The translations under genes and the position numbers were made by a program. From NCBI GenBank assembly GCA_934675575.1, contig CAKUQQ010000006.1, positions 62,001-126,000 of the forward strand: a stretch of DNA of 64,000 nt, read 5' to 3'. Below the pieces are notes generated by a model. The model worked only from the letters and a program-made list of their open reading frames with translations. It did no database searches and was not told the DNA's origin. Source of the stretch: an uncultured Muribaculaceae bacterium. Lineage in GTDB: Bacteria; Bacteroidota; Bacteroidia; Bacteroidales; Muribaculaceae. Positions within the stretch are counted from its first letter, which is position 1, and the number at the start of each line of letters is the position of its first letter. Positions 43,401 through 51,224 of this stretch are shown here, in pieces.

Positions 43401-44237
43401 GTCCTTGCCGGTGGCCAAGCACAGCAGATGGTCGTGAGCTTCTGCGTCGTCTTCATTCACAAAGTGGCTGTCGTTGGTGCAGATGAGCTTTATGCCAAGC
43501 TCGTGAGCCATATCTATGAGTACCTTGTTCACTTGCTGCTGCTTCTCATAGGTCTCATGGTTGGCATTGGGCACAGTGGCCTTGTGGCGCTGTATCTCAA
43601 GATAGTAATCATCACCAAACACACCTTTATACCACAGAGCCACTTCTTTTGCCTTTTGCACATCGCCATTCATTATCAGTCTCGGTATTTCTCCACCAAG
43701 ACATGCCGACGAACATATAAGCCCCTCGTGGTAACGTGCAAGCTCATCGTGGTCTGTTCGTGGGTGGGCATAGAAACCGTCAGTCCATGCTTTCGACACT
43801 ATTTTTATGAGATTGTGATAACCTTTCTCGTTCTTGGCCAGCAAAATCAAATGGCGACCTTTGTCATTCTTATCCTTATGCTCAGTTAGCTTGCCGTCGG
43901 CCACGTATGTTTCACAACCGAATATGGGCACGAACAGTTTGCGCTTGGTTTCCTCAAGCTCCGACTTTAATTTTTCAATTTCTACGACCTCAGGCTGTTC
44001 TCCAAACTCAAGTTCCTTTATCTGCTTCTTCAGCTCTTTGATGCGCTTGGTTGTGTCTTTGTTTTTGCCGTTGCAGTAGTCGTGCAGCTCTTTGATGCCA
44101 AACATGTTGCCGTGGTCAGTCAGAGCCATGCCGCGCATACCGTCGGCTATGGCCTTATCCACCAGCTTGGTGACTGGTGCCTGACCGTCAAGAATGGAAT
44201 AATATGAGTGCACATGCAAGTGTACAAAAGGTATCAT
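40455..44237 (-). CDS. dnaE: DNA polymerase III subunit alpha
   Basis: DnaE is the replicative polymerase. The 1260-residue product starts with a PHP domain (FVHLHVHSYYSILDGQ), followed by the C-family polymerase core with GPGRGSAAGSVVAYCLGI and the catalytic LPDIDTDFDDDGR, then helix-hairpin-helix and OB parts (LRFGGIVTDSKECLNQKGKPYGRMTICDYTG). A charged insertion of about 35 residues (KKQIKELEFGEQPEVVEIEKL) interrupts the PHP domain near residue 75, as in other Bacteroidetes. I start at 44237; an in-frame ATG 30 codons upstream is not family-like and would cover the promoter. Confidence 0.97.
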   Translation of the reverse strand: MIPFVHLHVHSYYSILDGQAPVTKLVDKAIADGMRGMALTDHGNMFGIKELHDYCNGKNKDTTKRIKELKKQIKELEFGEQPEVVEIEKLKSELEETKRKLFVPIFGCETYVADGKLTEHKDKNDKGRHLILLAKNEKGYHNLIKIVSKAWTDGFYAHPRTDHDELARYHEGLICSSACLGGEIPRLIMNGDVQKAKEVALWYKGVFGDDYYLEIQRHKATVPNANHETYEKQQQVNKVLIDMAHELGIKLICTNDSHFVNEDDAEAHDHLLCLATGKDLNDPNRMLYSKQEWFKTQEEMNEVFADVPEALANTQEIVDKVEIYNIDHDPIMPFFPIPESFGTEEQWREKFTEEDLYKEFCSDENGENMMSEADAMKRINHLGGYDKIYRIKFEADYLGKLAFDGAKKRYGDPLPQDVSDRIKFELHVMKTMGFPGYFLIVQDFINAARDELGVMVGPGRGSAAGSVVAYCLGITKIDPLKYDLLFERFLNPDRISLPDIDTDFDDDGRGKVLRWVMDKYGAENCAHIITYATMATKNSIKDVARVEKLPLDRSNALCKAIPDKLPDGMKMNLPNAIKCTPELQTAESSQDPRERNTIKYAKKLEGTIRGTGIHACGFIICRDRIDDHVPVSTATDPDFPELKTAVTQYDGHVIESTGLIKMDFLGLKTLSELKEACKVVKQTTGDVVDLDHIPIDDPLTYKLYQEGRTIGTFQFESPGMQKYLKELHPTVFEDLIAMNALYRPGPMEYIPDFIKRKHDPSLVQYDIPCMEKYLKDTYGITVYQEQVMLLSRQLANFTRGESDALRKAMGKKKKAIVDAMKPKFIEQGTANGHDPKVLDKIWSDWEKFASYAFNKSHATCYSWVSYQTAYMKAHYPAEFMAALMTRRFSQITEITKLMEECQSMGIKTLGPDVNESYPKFGVNEKGEIRFGLSAIKGMGEAAAEAIVNERLENGPYKDIFDFAQRTNYANVNRKAFESLAMSGGFDSFGIERESFFATNEVGATFLDMIVKYGQQYQAGKRDSEYSLFGGIEEIEVPKPKIPQATPWAPIVKLDKEKDLIGVYLSAHPLDPYYVEITLGCNVAVSDVKDKANLLNQELRFGGIVTDSKECLNQKGKPYGRMTICDYTGSYELMLFGQNYYDYMKYAVKGTAVLVKAMYSKGKWGDKVWLEISSITPLDSIKDSTIDKVMLQIDESQIKNISEVLDECKIPASRGGTSLYIKLQNAETGANLELKSDFNIKLDKSSLMRIKDLGVNCIVDF

Positions 44238-44270
44238 TTTAGTAGTGTTTTTGTTGATTTTTGTTTTGTG

Positions 44271-44300
44271 TAAAATTACTTCAAATGCCACAAACGCAAA
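44271..44300 (-). promoter_or_regulatory. dnaE: Possible dnaE promoter (TTTG-N18-TAATTTTA)
   Basis: On the minus strand TTTG (44300-44297), 18 bp, TAATTTTA (44278-44271), one base off the TAnnTTTG box. The position 34 nt upstream of the chosen dnaE start supports that start. Confidence 0.45.
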
Positions 44301-44370
44301 TGATTTTTGCGATGAAGTTATTAACAAGTTTTAGGCTTGCCTGTGCACCGCACTACACACAAATAAGAAT

Positions 44371-45021
44371 TTATTTGATATTCAGTTTTCCGAAAAAATC
44401 AGGCAAATGAAAATTTGGCATTTCCGAAACTATTGGCGACCACGACAAATAATGCGGCTGGCTCGATTTCCCTGCACATTTATAGAAATTGCCCAACAAA
44501 AAATCTCCGTCGCCTTTAATCTTAAAACCAATCAACTTTAGTGGTATGGCAACAGTCAAGCTCCACACAAAGTTTCCTTTTCTCTCAGCAAAAGGTTCTG
44601 TTCCACAAGACGAGTAAACGCCTATTTCTGCAAGTTCTTCCGGAGTAAGGCGTGTGGGGTTGTTCCTCGTTTCGCGATGGCTCGCGTTGATTCTGCCTAT
44701 GCAATTAAACTCAAAGTTAAAATACTCCTTGCATTCCGGGCTTTTCACGAAAAATTCCGCGCAGCTGTCATTAGCCACAGGCCCAAGGTTCTTGTCAACC
44801 TCGGCTCTCAGATAATGCTCTTCAGCCGTAAATTTCACAAACAAGTTTCTGCTTGTATGTGCTATGAAGAATTTCACATCTGGTTTTGCCGGATATTTGT
44901 TTGCCCAATTCACACAGTCAATGCCGTTTGCCGCAGAGTGCGCTTCAAGAATTTGTCCTGCATCGCACAGACCGACTTCGTCTAATTGTGGCAGGCCCAC
45001 TATGTCCAGTTGCTTCTTCAT
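44371..45021 (-). CDS. Carbohydrate-binding family 9-like protein
   Basis: The 216-residue protein has the CBM9-like beta-sandwich seen as a stand-alone protein in Bacteroidetes: INCVNWANKYPAKPDVKFFIAHTSRNLFVKF-type strands, DSCAEFFVKSPECKEYFNFEFN (the family's D-S-x-x-E-F-F), then RINASHRETRNN and SPIVSEMPNFHLPDFFGKL. There is no signal peptide, so a cytoplasmic role or a non-sugar ligand is possible. Its start overlaps the stop of the LysE gene by 4 bp, and the two are co-transcribed. Confidence 0.85.
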   Translation of the reverse strand: MKKQLDIVGLPQLDEVGLCDAGQILEAHSAANGIDCVNWANKYPAKPDVKFFIAHTSRNLFVKFTAEEHYLRAEVDKNLGPVANDSCAEFFVKSPECKEYFNFEFNCIGRINASHRETRNNPTRLTPEELAEIGVYSSCGTEPFAERKGNFVWSLTVAIPLKLIGFKIKGDGDFLLGNFYKCAGKSSQPHYLSWSPIVSEMPNFHLPDFFGKLNIK

Positions 45022-45683
45022 AAGGCATGAATGTTAGCGACCTCAAGCAGCTCGTTCACGCCCGAAAACAACCCATAGGCAGCAAGCAGCATAATAAATA
45101 TGCCCATCAACCTATTGATGAGCACCATGCTCTTAATGTTGAAATGAGTGCGCACCTTGTTCACAAAATACGTGATTACAGCCCACCACGCCAAAGCGCC
45201 CAGCACTATGGCCAGATAGCCAACAACAACCACATACCACGGATAATCAGGCACTGGAAAATTGAAGCGTGCAAACAAAGGAATTATAAGAAAAATAATC
45301 AGCGGATTTGAAAACGTGAACAAAAAGCCTGTAATTGCATCTTGCACATGGTTTTGCTTTTTCTCCGATGGTTCTTTTATGCTTCGATTTGTGGGATTGT
45401 GCTTCACAAGATAAATAGAATAAGCCAACAGAAGCAAACTTCCTATAATCTGTAGCGCGCTCTGGTTGGTCTCTATGAAATCGGTCACAATCGACATTCC
45501 CAAGCCCGTCAGCAGGCAATAAATCAAATCAGATGCAGCCGCTCCTATCCCGGTAAAAAAGCCTGATTCACGGCCCTTGTTAAGGGTTCGCTGAACACAA
45601 AGAATGCCCACAGGCCCCATCGGGGCTGACAAAATGACCCCAATGAAAAAGCAACCTGATAAAAGCGATATTATTGTATCCAT
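45018..45683 (-). CDS. LysE family transporter
   Basis: LysE/RhtB proteins export amino acids such as lysine, homoserine or threonine. The 221-residue product has six hydrophobic segments and the family signature near the N-terminus, GVILSAPMGPVGILCVQRTL (G-P-x-x), followed by GFFTGIGAAASDLIYCLL. The substrate cannot be told. It has a TATCTTTG box upstream and shares a 4-bp ATGA overlap with the CBM9-like gene. Confidence 0.9.
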   Translation of the reverse strand: MDTIISLLSGCFFIGVILSAPMGPVGILCVQRTLNKGRESGFFTGIGAAASDLIYCLLTGLGMSIVTDFIETNQSALQIIGSLLLLAYSIYLVKHNPTNRSIKEPSEKKQNHVQDAITGFLFTFSNPLIIFLIIPLFARFNFPVPDYPWYVVVVGYLAIVLGALAWWAVITYFVNKVRTHFNIKSMVLINRLMGIFIMLLAAYGLFSGVNELLEVANIHAL

Positions 45684-45704
45684 CTACCCTTTTCTGAATT
45701 TTTA

Positions 45705-45712
45705 CAAAGATA
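45705..45712 (-). promoter_or_regulatory. -7 box of the LysE operon (TATCTTTG)
   Basis: The minus strand reads TATCTTTG 21 nt before the start codon, a full match to TAnnTTTG. No clear TTTG at the expected distance. Confidence 0.5.
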
Positions 45713-45783
45713 CGAAAAATAGGCCACTCCTAAAACGGATTGCACAAAAACATACACTTCACCTGTTTGGAGCCTCCACAAAC

Positions 45784-45808
45784 AAAAAAACCTGCAAATC
45801 ATTGCAGG
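45784..45808 (-). terminator. tRNA-Glu terminator
   Basis: On the minus strand CCTGCAA-tgat-TTGCAGG is followed by T7 (45790-45784). It is 8 nt past the end of tRNA-Glu. The plus side also carries T5, so it may work both ways. Confidence 0.85.
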
Positions 45809-45816
45809 TTTTTCAG

Positions 45817-45889
45817 TAGTGAAACTGGGACTCGAACCCAGGTCTCCACCGTGAGAGGGTGGCGTGCTAGACCGCTACACTATATCACC
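45817..45889 (-). tRNA. tRNA-Glu (anticodon CTC)
   Basis: A 73-nt tRNA: D stem GTGT/GCAC, anticodon stem CCACC/GGTGG with loop CTCTCAC giving anticodon CTC (glutamate codon GAG), T stem CTGGG/CCCAG with TTCGAGT loop. The acceptor stem GGTGATA/TTTCACT has a G-T pair at the end and one T-T mismatch. CCA is not encoded. It has its own strong promoter and terminator, so it is probably functional. Confidence 0.9.
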
Positions 45890-45906
45890 ATTGTTGTTCA
45901 ACGATG

Positions 45907-45937
45907 CAAAGGTAGGCAAATTATCTAAACTGCCAAA
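45907..45937 (-). promoter_or_regulatory. tRNA-Glu promoter (TTTG-N19-TACCTTTG)
   Basis: On the minus strand TTTG (45937-45934), 19 bp, TACCTTTG (45914-45907): a perfect phylum promoter 18 nt before the tRNA. It lies just beyond the last exopolysaccharide gene. Confidence 0.82.
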
Positions 45938-46008
45938 ACTTTCCGTTATTTTTTTGCAATTATTTTTCAAAAGCTATTTAAAATCCACATTTCTGCCACC
46001 ATTTCGCG

Positions 46009-46710
46009 TTAAATTTGCCCCGTGTAGAGTTTCCACAAGAACTTAAACAGCAGAATCTGGCTCTTTATTCGTTTTGGTTGCCTTATTAGCCTGTAGGCAA
46101 ACTCCAAGTTGTGGTCAAGCCACCATTTAGGCGCACGCTCCACAGCTCCCACATACACGTCAAAGCTGCCGCCCAGACCTTGGAATATGGCATTATGAGC
46201 CTTTTGTATTTCTTCCATAAGCAGCTCCTGCTTGGGTGAGCCCATTGCCACAAACACCACATCAGGCTTATTTGCCACAATCTCTGCAATCAAATTCCGC
46301 TTGTCCTCCTCATCTTTCAAATATCCGTTCCTATAGCCCACGATATTAATGCCCGGAAAGTCAACTTTCAATTTTGCCACGCATTTCTCTATCACATTCT
46401 GCTTTCCGCCAACGAGATAAAAAGTTTTCTGCTTGTAAAATGCAGCCACTATCTTTAGCCACAATTCACAACCTGGAATCTTAACCACATCTTTCTCGCC
46501 CTTCTTGCGCAATGCAAGTTTTGCGCCCACACCGTCGCAGTAACCGATATTTCTGTTTATAAGTTGCCGAGTTTCTTCTGTGGCATTCAAGATTTTCAGC
46601 GCATTGATTGCCACCAATACGCCTTTTCGTTTTGACACAAAGTCTAATATTTCCTTGTCCGACCGAAATGGATACACCCCCACTCCATTCAACATCACCT
46701 GTTTCATCAC
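46009..46710 (-). CDS. WecG/TagA/CpsF family glycosyltransferase
   Basis: GT26 enzymes add ManNAc or ManNAcA to GlcNAc on an undecaprenyl diphosphate carrier. The 233-residue product has the family blocks NRNIGYCDGVGAKLALRKKG (conserved D-G-x-G), KTFYLVGGKQNV and KPDVVFVAMGSPKQELLMEE (M/G-x-P-x-Q-E). It is the last gene of the exopolysaccharide operon, overlapping the GT4 gene by 4 bp. The UDP-ManNAc dehydrogenase upstream suggests ManNAcA as donor sugar; this is inference. Confidence 0.93.
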   Translation of the reverse strand: MMKQVMLNGVGVYPFRSDKEILDFVSKRKGVLVAINALKILNATEETRQLINRNIGYCDGVGAKLALRKKGEKDVVKIPGCELWLKIVAAFYKQKTFYLVGGKQNVIEKCVAKLKVDFPGINIVGYRNGYLKDEEDKRNLIAEIVANKPDVVFVAMGSPKQELLMEEIQKAHNAIFQGLGGSFDVYVGAVERAPKWWLDHNLEFAYRLIRQPKRIKSQILLFKFLWKLYTGQI

Positions 46711-47771
46711 ACTAACAACGATTCATAAAGTCTTTTCAATTCTGCAGCCACATTTTCCGGATAATATCTGGTCACCATTTCAAGCGATGCCTTACCCATT
46801 CTATCCACCAAAGGCGCATCTTCCACAAACCGCATAATTGCATCACACAGTTGTTGCTTGTTTCCTGCATCACACAGCAAACCATTCTTCTCTTGCGTCA
46901 CCACCGACGGTATTCCGCCCACATTTGTTGCCAATATCGCCATTCCATGGCTCATGCACTCCAATATCGATATAGGCACACCCTCAAAATATGACGGCAG
47001 CACATACACATCACACTGAGCAAGCAGCCTCTCTTTCTCTGGTCCTCTCACCCAGCCCTCATAAGCCACCACATCACCAATTCCGGCGTCGGCAATGCGC
47101 TGTTCTATTTCATCACCTTTGTCGCAACCAACGTGCAGCACGCATTTCCCTGCCAAAGCGTCGTGTGCAGCCGCCGCCACATCAAGCAAATCAAATATGC
47201 CCTTTTCTTTCTTATACAAACCTAAAAACAGGAAATGTATTTTCCCGTCTGCACGTCGCTTTGCCACTCTGTCGCGACATGGAGGCACAATAATGTTGTC
47301 TATCACATCAACGCGCCTTGCCCCACACCGTTCCGTCAACACTTTTTGCCAATAGTCCGACAAAGCGACAACAGTGTCACATTTGGCAAGCACTGATTTC
47401 ACAAAATCTTGATTATGATTAAAATAGTCAAGAAAAGCGCCGCTATGCACATGTAAAACCACTCGTTTGCCAAACGTTTTCGCCAAACTAACAAAAATCG
47501 ATTTTCTTTTGAAGCTGTTGTTCGAGGCTGTGTGTATGTGTACAATCTTGATTTTTCTGTCAAAAATCAGCATTAGCACAAATTTCATCAAACCTGCCAC
47601 AAGAACTGCAAGTTTTGCCATCTTTCCGCCCTTGGCCGTGGTAGCAACGAATTTAAACGGTTCAAACACCACCTGACTATACGTGTGTAGCACTTGCGAA
47701 ATGCCACCTGTTGGCTTATTGCAAAAGCAGCCTATGGTCAATATTTTTCGACTCAATTCTTTGTCAAGCAT
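46707..47771 (-). CDS. Glycosyltransferase family 4 protein
   Basis: A GT-B retaining glycosyltransferase of 354 residues. The N-terminal half has GGISQVLHTYSQ and HVHSGAFLDYF; the C-terminal half has HFLFLGLYKKEKGIFDLL, DVYVLPSYFEGVPISILECMS (the E-x7-E motif) and ATNVGGIPSVV. It would add one sugar to the growing repeat unit on the cytoplasmic side. It is 5 bp after an EpsG-like gene and overlaps the WecG-type gene by 4 bp, so translation is probably coupled. Donor and acceptor are unknown. Confidence 0.92.
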   Translation of the reverse strand: MLDKELSRKILTIGCFCNKPTGGISQVLHTYSQVVFEPFKFVATTAKGGKMAKLAVLVAGLMKFVLMLIFDRKIKIVHIHTASNNSFKRKSIFVSLAKTFGKRVVLHVHSGAFLDYFNHNQDFVKSVLAKCDTVVALSDYWQKVLTERCGARRVDVIDNIIVPPCRDRVAKRRADGKIHFLFLGLYKKEKGIFDLLDVAAAAHDALAGKCVLHVGCDKGDEIEQRIADAGIGDVVAYEGWVRGPEKERLLAQCDVYVLPSYFEGVPISILECMSHGMAILATNVGGIPSVVTQEKNGLLCDAGNKQQLCDAIMRFVEDAPLVDRMGKASLEMVTRYYPENVAAELKRLYESLLV

Positions 47772-47776
47772 ACGCC

Positions 47777-49030
47777 TCAGTTTCCTCTATAAAATCTCCA
47801 TTCGTATGGGAAGTTGAGGGCGTTTCCGTCCCAATCCACAAAGAAATTACCAAAAATCAGCTCCCAGTGAAACAAGTATTCGCGTTCCTCTATCAACGGC
47901 GATAGCAGAGCGTATGCCATAGGAATCAGCGCCATGCACATAAACAAGAAATTCACATGCTTCAACCGGTCGTAATATTTCACGCTCACCACAAACAAAT
48001 AGCTGTAAAACAGCACCAATGTTATCTGGAAAAAGCGGTCAAAGAATGTCAGGTCGCCATAGCAGAAATTCACCACGGTGTAAAGTGTCAGAAACATATA
48101 GAACAGCACTCTATATCGCTTGTCAAAAGGTACTTTATTACGCCAGAACAAGAACAATATGGCTCCTCCGCAAAGCAGCAAGAACGATGAGCGGTAGCGG
48201 TAAAACACATTTCCATAGGCACGCATATCGGCCATGTGGTTGAGCACGCTTGATCTTATGCGTGAGTCTGTAACGTCAATTCCAAGATATATCTGATATT
48301 TCACTGGCACCACCTTGAGCAGAAGCGGCACGAAATCCACATTCTGCATTCGCACAAACACCGATGTTGCCAAAAGCGCCAAACGCGTCCAGATGCTTGC
48401 TCTGTTTAGCAGCCAGTTCACACCTGCGCATGCAGGCAATGTTATCAGGGAGAAATGAAACAGCGGACACAACGACCCAAGCAACAAGTAACGCCAATTG
48501 TGGGTGTTCACAAATTTCATGTAAAATGCCAGAAAATAAAATGCTCCGGTGGCAAACCGAAGACCCTGATAACGATAATACTCTATAACCACCGCAGCAC
48601 ACACCAAAAGCATTGTGCAAGGCACCGACAAAGTGCCTTTATAAAACGCCTTAAATTGTCTTATGAAAAACACAAACAATGCAGCATACACTGCACAAGC
48701 ACACCCGCCAAACACTTGGGTGGAAATGGTGAAACGCGACAATATGAATTTGAAAGCTATGTGATAGAGGTCGCTACCCAGCAAATATATGCGTTCATCG
48801 CCCAACACCTCCTTTAGACTTTGCCCAACATACAGGTTGCGCATATCCACAAAGTGGTGCATCAGGTCGTTCACAAAGCCACAATAATATCCGAAATAAT
48901 AAGCAAATATTATGAAGAATATTTGTGAAATCGTGTTCTTATAGAAACGTAACGATACAAAAAGGCTACTGATTGGCGATGCAATCATCAGCACTGTCTG
49001 AAACAATATGTATTTACCTTTGCTATACAT
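47777..49030 (-). CDS. EpsG-family membrane protein, Wzy-like polymerase candidate 1
   Basis: The 417-residue protein has about ten hydrophobic segments and the EpsG-like layout: an early FGYYCGFVNDLMHHF segment, GLRFATGAFYFLAFYMKF (the R-x-x-x-A near the middle) and LFHFSLITLPAC (H-F/K-S). EpsG-type proteins polymerise repeat units in the outer leaflet of the inner membrane. Its stop overlaps the start of the next gene region closely. The start codon at 49030 shares one base with the preceding GT2 gene stop. It is one of two such proteins in the operon. Confidence 0.82.
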   Translation of the reverse strand: MYSKGKYILFQTVLMIASPISSLFVSLRFYKNTISQIFFIIFAYYFGYYCGFVNDLMHHFVDMRNLYVGQSLKEVLGDERIYLLGSDLYHIAFKFILSRFTISTQVFGGCACAVYAALFVFFIRQFKAFYKGTLSVPCTMLLVCAAVVIEYYRYQGLRFATGAFYFLAFYMKFVNTHNWRYLLLGSLCPLFHFSLITLPACAGVNWLLNRASIWTRLALLATSVFVRMQNVDFVPLLLKVVPVKYQIYLGIDVTDSRIRSSVLNHMADMRAYGNVFYRYRSSFLLLCGGAILFLFWRNKVPFDKRYRVLFYMFLTLYTVVNFCYGDLTFFDRFFQITLVLFYSYLFVVSVKYYDRLKHVNFLFMCMALIPMAYALLSPLIEEREYLFHWELIFGNFFVDWDGNALNFPYEWRFYRGN

Positions 49031-50040
49031 CAGTGTTCCAATTTCTCTTTTATGGCTTTACACGCAGCAAATGCGCCTCTGATAACTGGTATGAAAATCA
49101 GCAGACGCATCTCACAACATGCCACCACCGCCTTATAGTAGGCTGGAATAACAGGTTGCTTGGTTATTGCGCCAAGTGTGTAATGTTTGTTGTTGCACAC
49201 ACTATTATACTTTTGCAGCTGCTCATGTGTGCCATATAGCAGAATCAAGCCTTTTATGCCGATGCAAAATTCGTCATAAGCATTCCACAATTTTTCCGCC
49301 AAATTTTTATTATCGCATTTTTCAAGCAAAAGCTCTCGCGTCAATTCCGTTATTCTTATTGCGTCGCCTATAAGCGCACACTTGTTTTTTGAGCTCATTG
49401 AGTTGCCATAATTCTGGCGGTTATACACATAAAGCGGTTCTTCAAGATACACTATCTTTTTAGCGGCGAAACAAAGCTGCATTACGCAATGCTTGTCCTC
49501 AAACATCGCCAAGCCATCTACGGCCGAAATGCCACGCCAAAGCCTGCGCCTGGCCAACTTATTCACAAGATAACCCTTTATCGTGCCAACTATTATACCT
49601 GCCAATATCTCATCTTTTGCATGCGGCAGGCATACTTTCTTTTCAACGAGGTTTCCTGCCTCGCGCTCCTCATAGTAGTCACACACCACTACGTCGGCTT
49701 CAGTTTCTTCGCCCCGTTTCACCAAGTGGGCCACATAGTCAGTCAGCACATAGTCGTCACTGTCAACAAATATCACCCATTCTCCGCTGGCTTCTTTCAC
49801 GCCATCAAACCTTGCCACCGAGGCACCTCGGTTTGTGTCATGCCTTAAAACTTTAACCGACTTCTTTCTGTCCTCAAATCTATCAATCACGCCATTGAGC
49901 ACAGAGAGCGAGGCATCAGTGCTGGCATCATCAACAAACACATATTCTATGTCACTATATGTTTGCATCATGAGCGATTCTGCACACTTTCCGATGTAGG
50001 CTTCTGCATTATATATTGGAACTATCACCGAAACAAGCAT
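49030..50040 (-). CDS. Glycosyltransferase family 2 protein
   Basis: A GT-A inverting glycosyltransferase of 336 residues: VSVIVPIYNAEAYIGKCAESLM at the start, IEYVFVDDASTDASLSV, NRGASVARFDGVKEASGEWVIFVDSDDYV (the D-x-D metal site) and a C-terminal helical part with KLARRRLW and FEDKHCVMQL. I start at ATG 50040, 2 bp after the upstream gene; an in-frame ATG 43 codons upstream lies inside that gene. It adds one sugar of the repeat; specificity is unknown. Confidence 0.93.
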   Translation of the reverse strand: MLVSVIVPIYNAEAYIGKCAESLMMQTYSDIEYVFVDDASTDASLSVLNGVIDRFEDRKKSVKVLRHDTNRGASVARFDGVKEASGEWVIFVDSDDYVLTDYVAHLVKRGEETEADVVVCDYYEEREAGNLVEKKVCLPHAKDEILAGIIVGTIKGYLVNKLARRRLWRGISAVDGLAMFEDKHCVMQLCFAAKKIVYLEEPLYVYNRQNYGNSMSSKNKCALIGDAIRITELTRELLLEKCDNKNLAEKLWNAYDEFCIGIKGLILLYGTHEQLQKYNSVCNNKHYTLGAITKQPVIPAYYKAVVACCEMRLLIFIPVIRGAFAACKAIKEKLEH

Positions 50041-50042
50041 AA

Positions 50043-51203
50043 TCAATTCAAGAAAAACAAGTGATACAAAACCGGCACATTGACTATGGTTGGCATATAC
50101 ACAGCCTTGAATATCACGATATAAGTATATGTAAACGCCACAATGGCCAACAGCCAAAACAGTGACCAATTCTTTGTTTTATACAAATATTCAAGCGTGT
50201 AAGCATTCATTATCAATATGAATATTCTGAAATAATCAAACGGCCTCAACATAAAATGTGATGTGTTGAGCAGCAAATTCTCAAAACAAACGCCCAAAAA
50301 CGCATACACAAAAAATATCGGCAACAGCTTGTCGTCTTTGAAATAAGCCTTAACCTTTGGATAAAAATAGATGAAGCAAAAGTCCACAAACAACACGCCT
50401 ATATGGTTTGGCCCAAATTTCACGAATCGGTAGCTTCCATTCATTATCGGCTGTATAAGTTTGTCATACCGCTCATATCCCACTATGTCGAGCACACTCT
50501 GCACGCAGCTAAGCACCCCCACCCACACTGGTCTCAATCCGGCAACCACGCAAACCACAAATATAGCTATCAGCACATTGTTGTTTTTTATCTTTACTGG
50601 AATTAGCGGAATAAAATACAGTGGCAAAAGCAGTAGCGCAGACTTGTGTACAAAAGCCGTAACGCACACCACCAGCGCAAAAGGCACAAATTTGCGTTGC
50701 TGTATCAGTGGCACAAGGGCCACAAACAAGCAACACACCACCGCTTGGCGCATAGAGTTCATCCATTCTATGAAATATGGGCCAAGCATTATCCCAAGTG
50801 CAACCCAAGGCAAAAGAAATTTCCTCTCCCTCAGTCCATAATACAAGAACCCCAACTGCAGGGCTGCCCAGAATGCGAAATAAATCACATAATGGCAACC
50901 ACTAAGGGCAAAAGCCTTGGTTATCAGCTTAAATCCTGGTTCAAAATTCTCTCTGCTAAGTTCACCAGTCTCTTGAAGTCCCAAATATTGCTTCAAATAC
51001 ATTGCATGGTCAAACCCTGTGTGATAGCGACAACCAGCCACTATGGCAAACAGAGCTATCGACAACATTATTTCCCAGCATAAAAATGACGAATGTGAGG
51101 TGTCACCGTCGGTCAAGCAGCGGTTTTCACGCAGAGCCACATGCTTTCCGAGCACGAAAAGCAGCAATCCTGTCAGCGTATATACCCCAAAACTCAACAA
51201 CAT
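50043..51203 (-). CDS. EpsG-family membrane protein, Wzy-like polymerase candidate 2
   Basis: The 386-residue protein has about ten membrane segments. EpsG marks are clear: GCRYHTGFDHAMYLKQY (R-x-x-x-G-x-D-x-x-x-Y), EPGFKLITKAF, NSMRQAVVCCLFVALVPLI and FVHKSALLLLPLYF. Compared with the other EpsG-like protein of the operon it fits the family better, so it is the stronger polymerase candidate. It is 21 bp after the dehydrogenase gene and 2 bp before the GT2 start. Confidence 0.88.
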   Translation of the reverse strand: MLLSFGVYTLTGLLLFVLGKHVALRENRCLTDGDTSHSSFLCWEIMLSIALFAIVAGCRYHTGFDHAMYLKQYLGLQETGELSRENFEPGFKLITKAFALSGCHYVIYFAFWAALQLGFLYYGLRERKFLLPWVALGIMLGPYFIEWMNSMRQAVVCCLFVALVPLIQQRKFVPFALVVCVTAFVHKSALLLLPLYFIPLIPVKIKNNNVLIAIFVVCVVAGLRPVWVGVLSCVQSVLDIVGYERYDKLIQPIMNGSYRFVKFGPNHIGVLFVDFCFIYFYPKVKAYFKDDKLLPIFFVYAFLGVCFENLLLNTSHFMLRPFDYFRIFILIMNAYTLEYLYKTKNWSLFWLLAIVAFTYTYIVIFKAVYMPTIVNVPVLYHLFFLN

Positions 51204-51224
51204 CTCACTCCATCATTAAAACAA

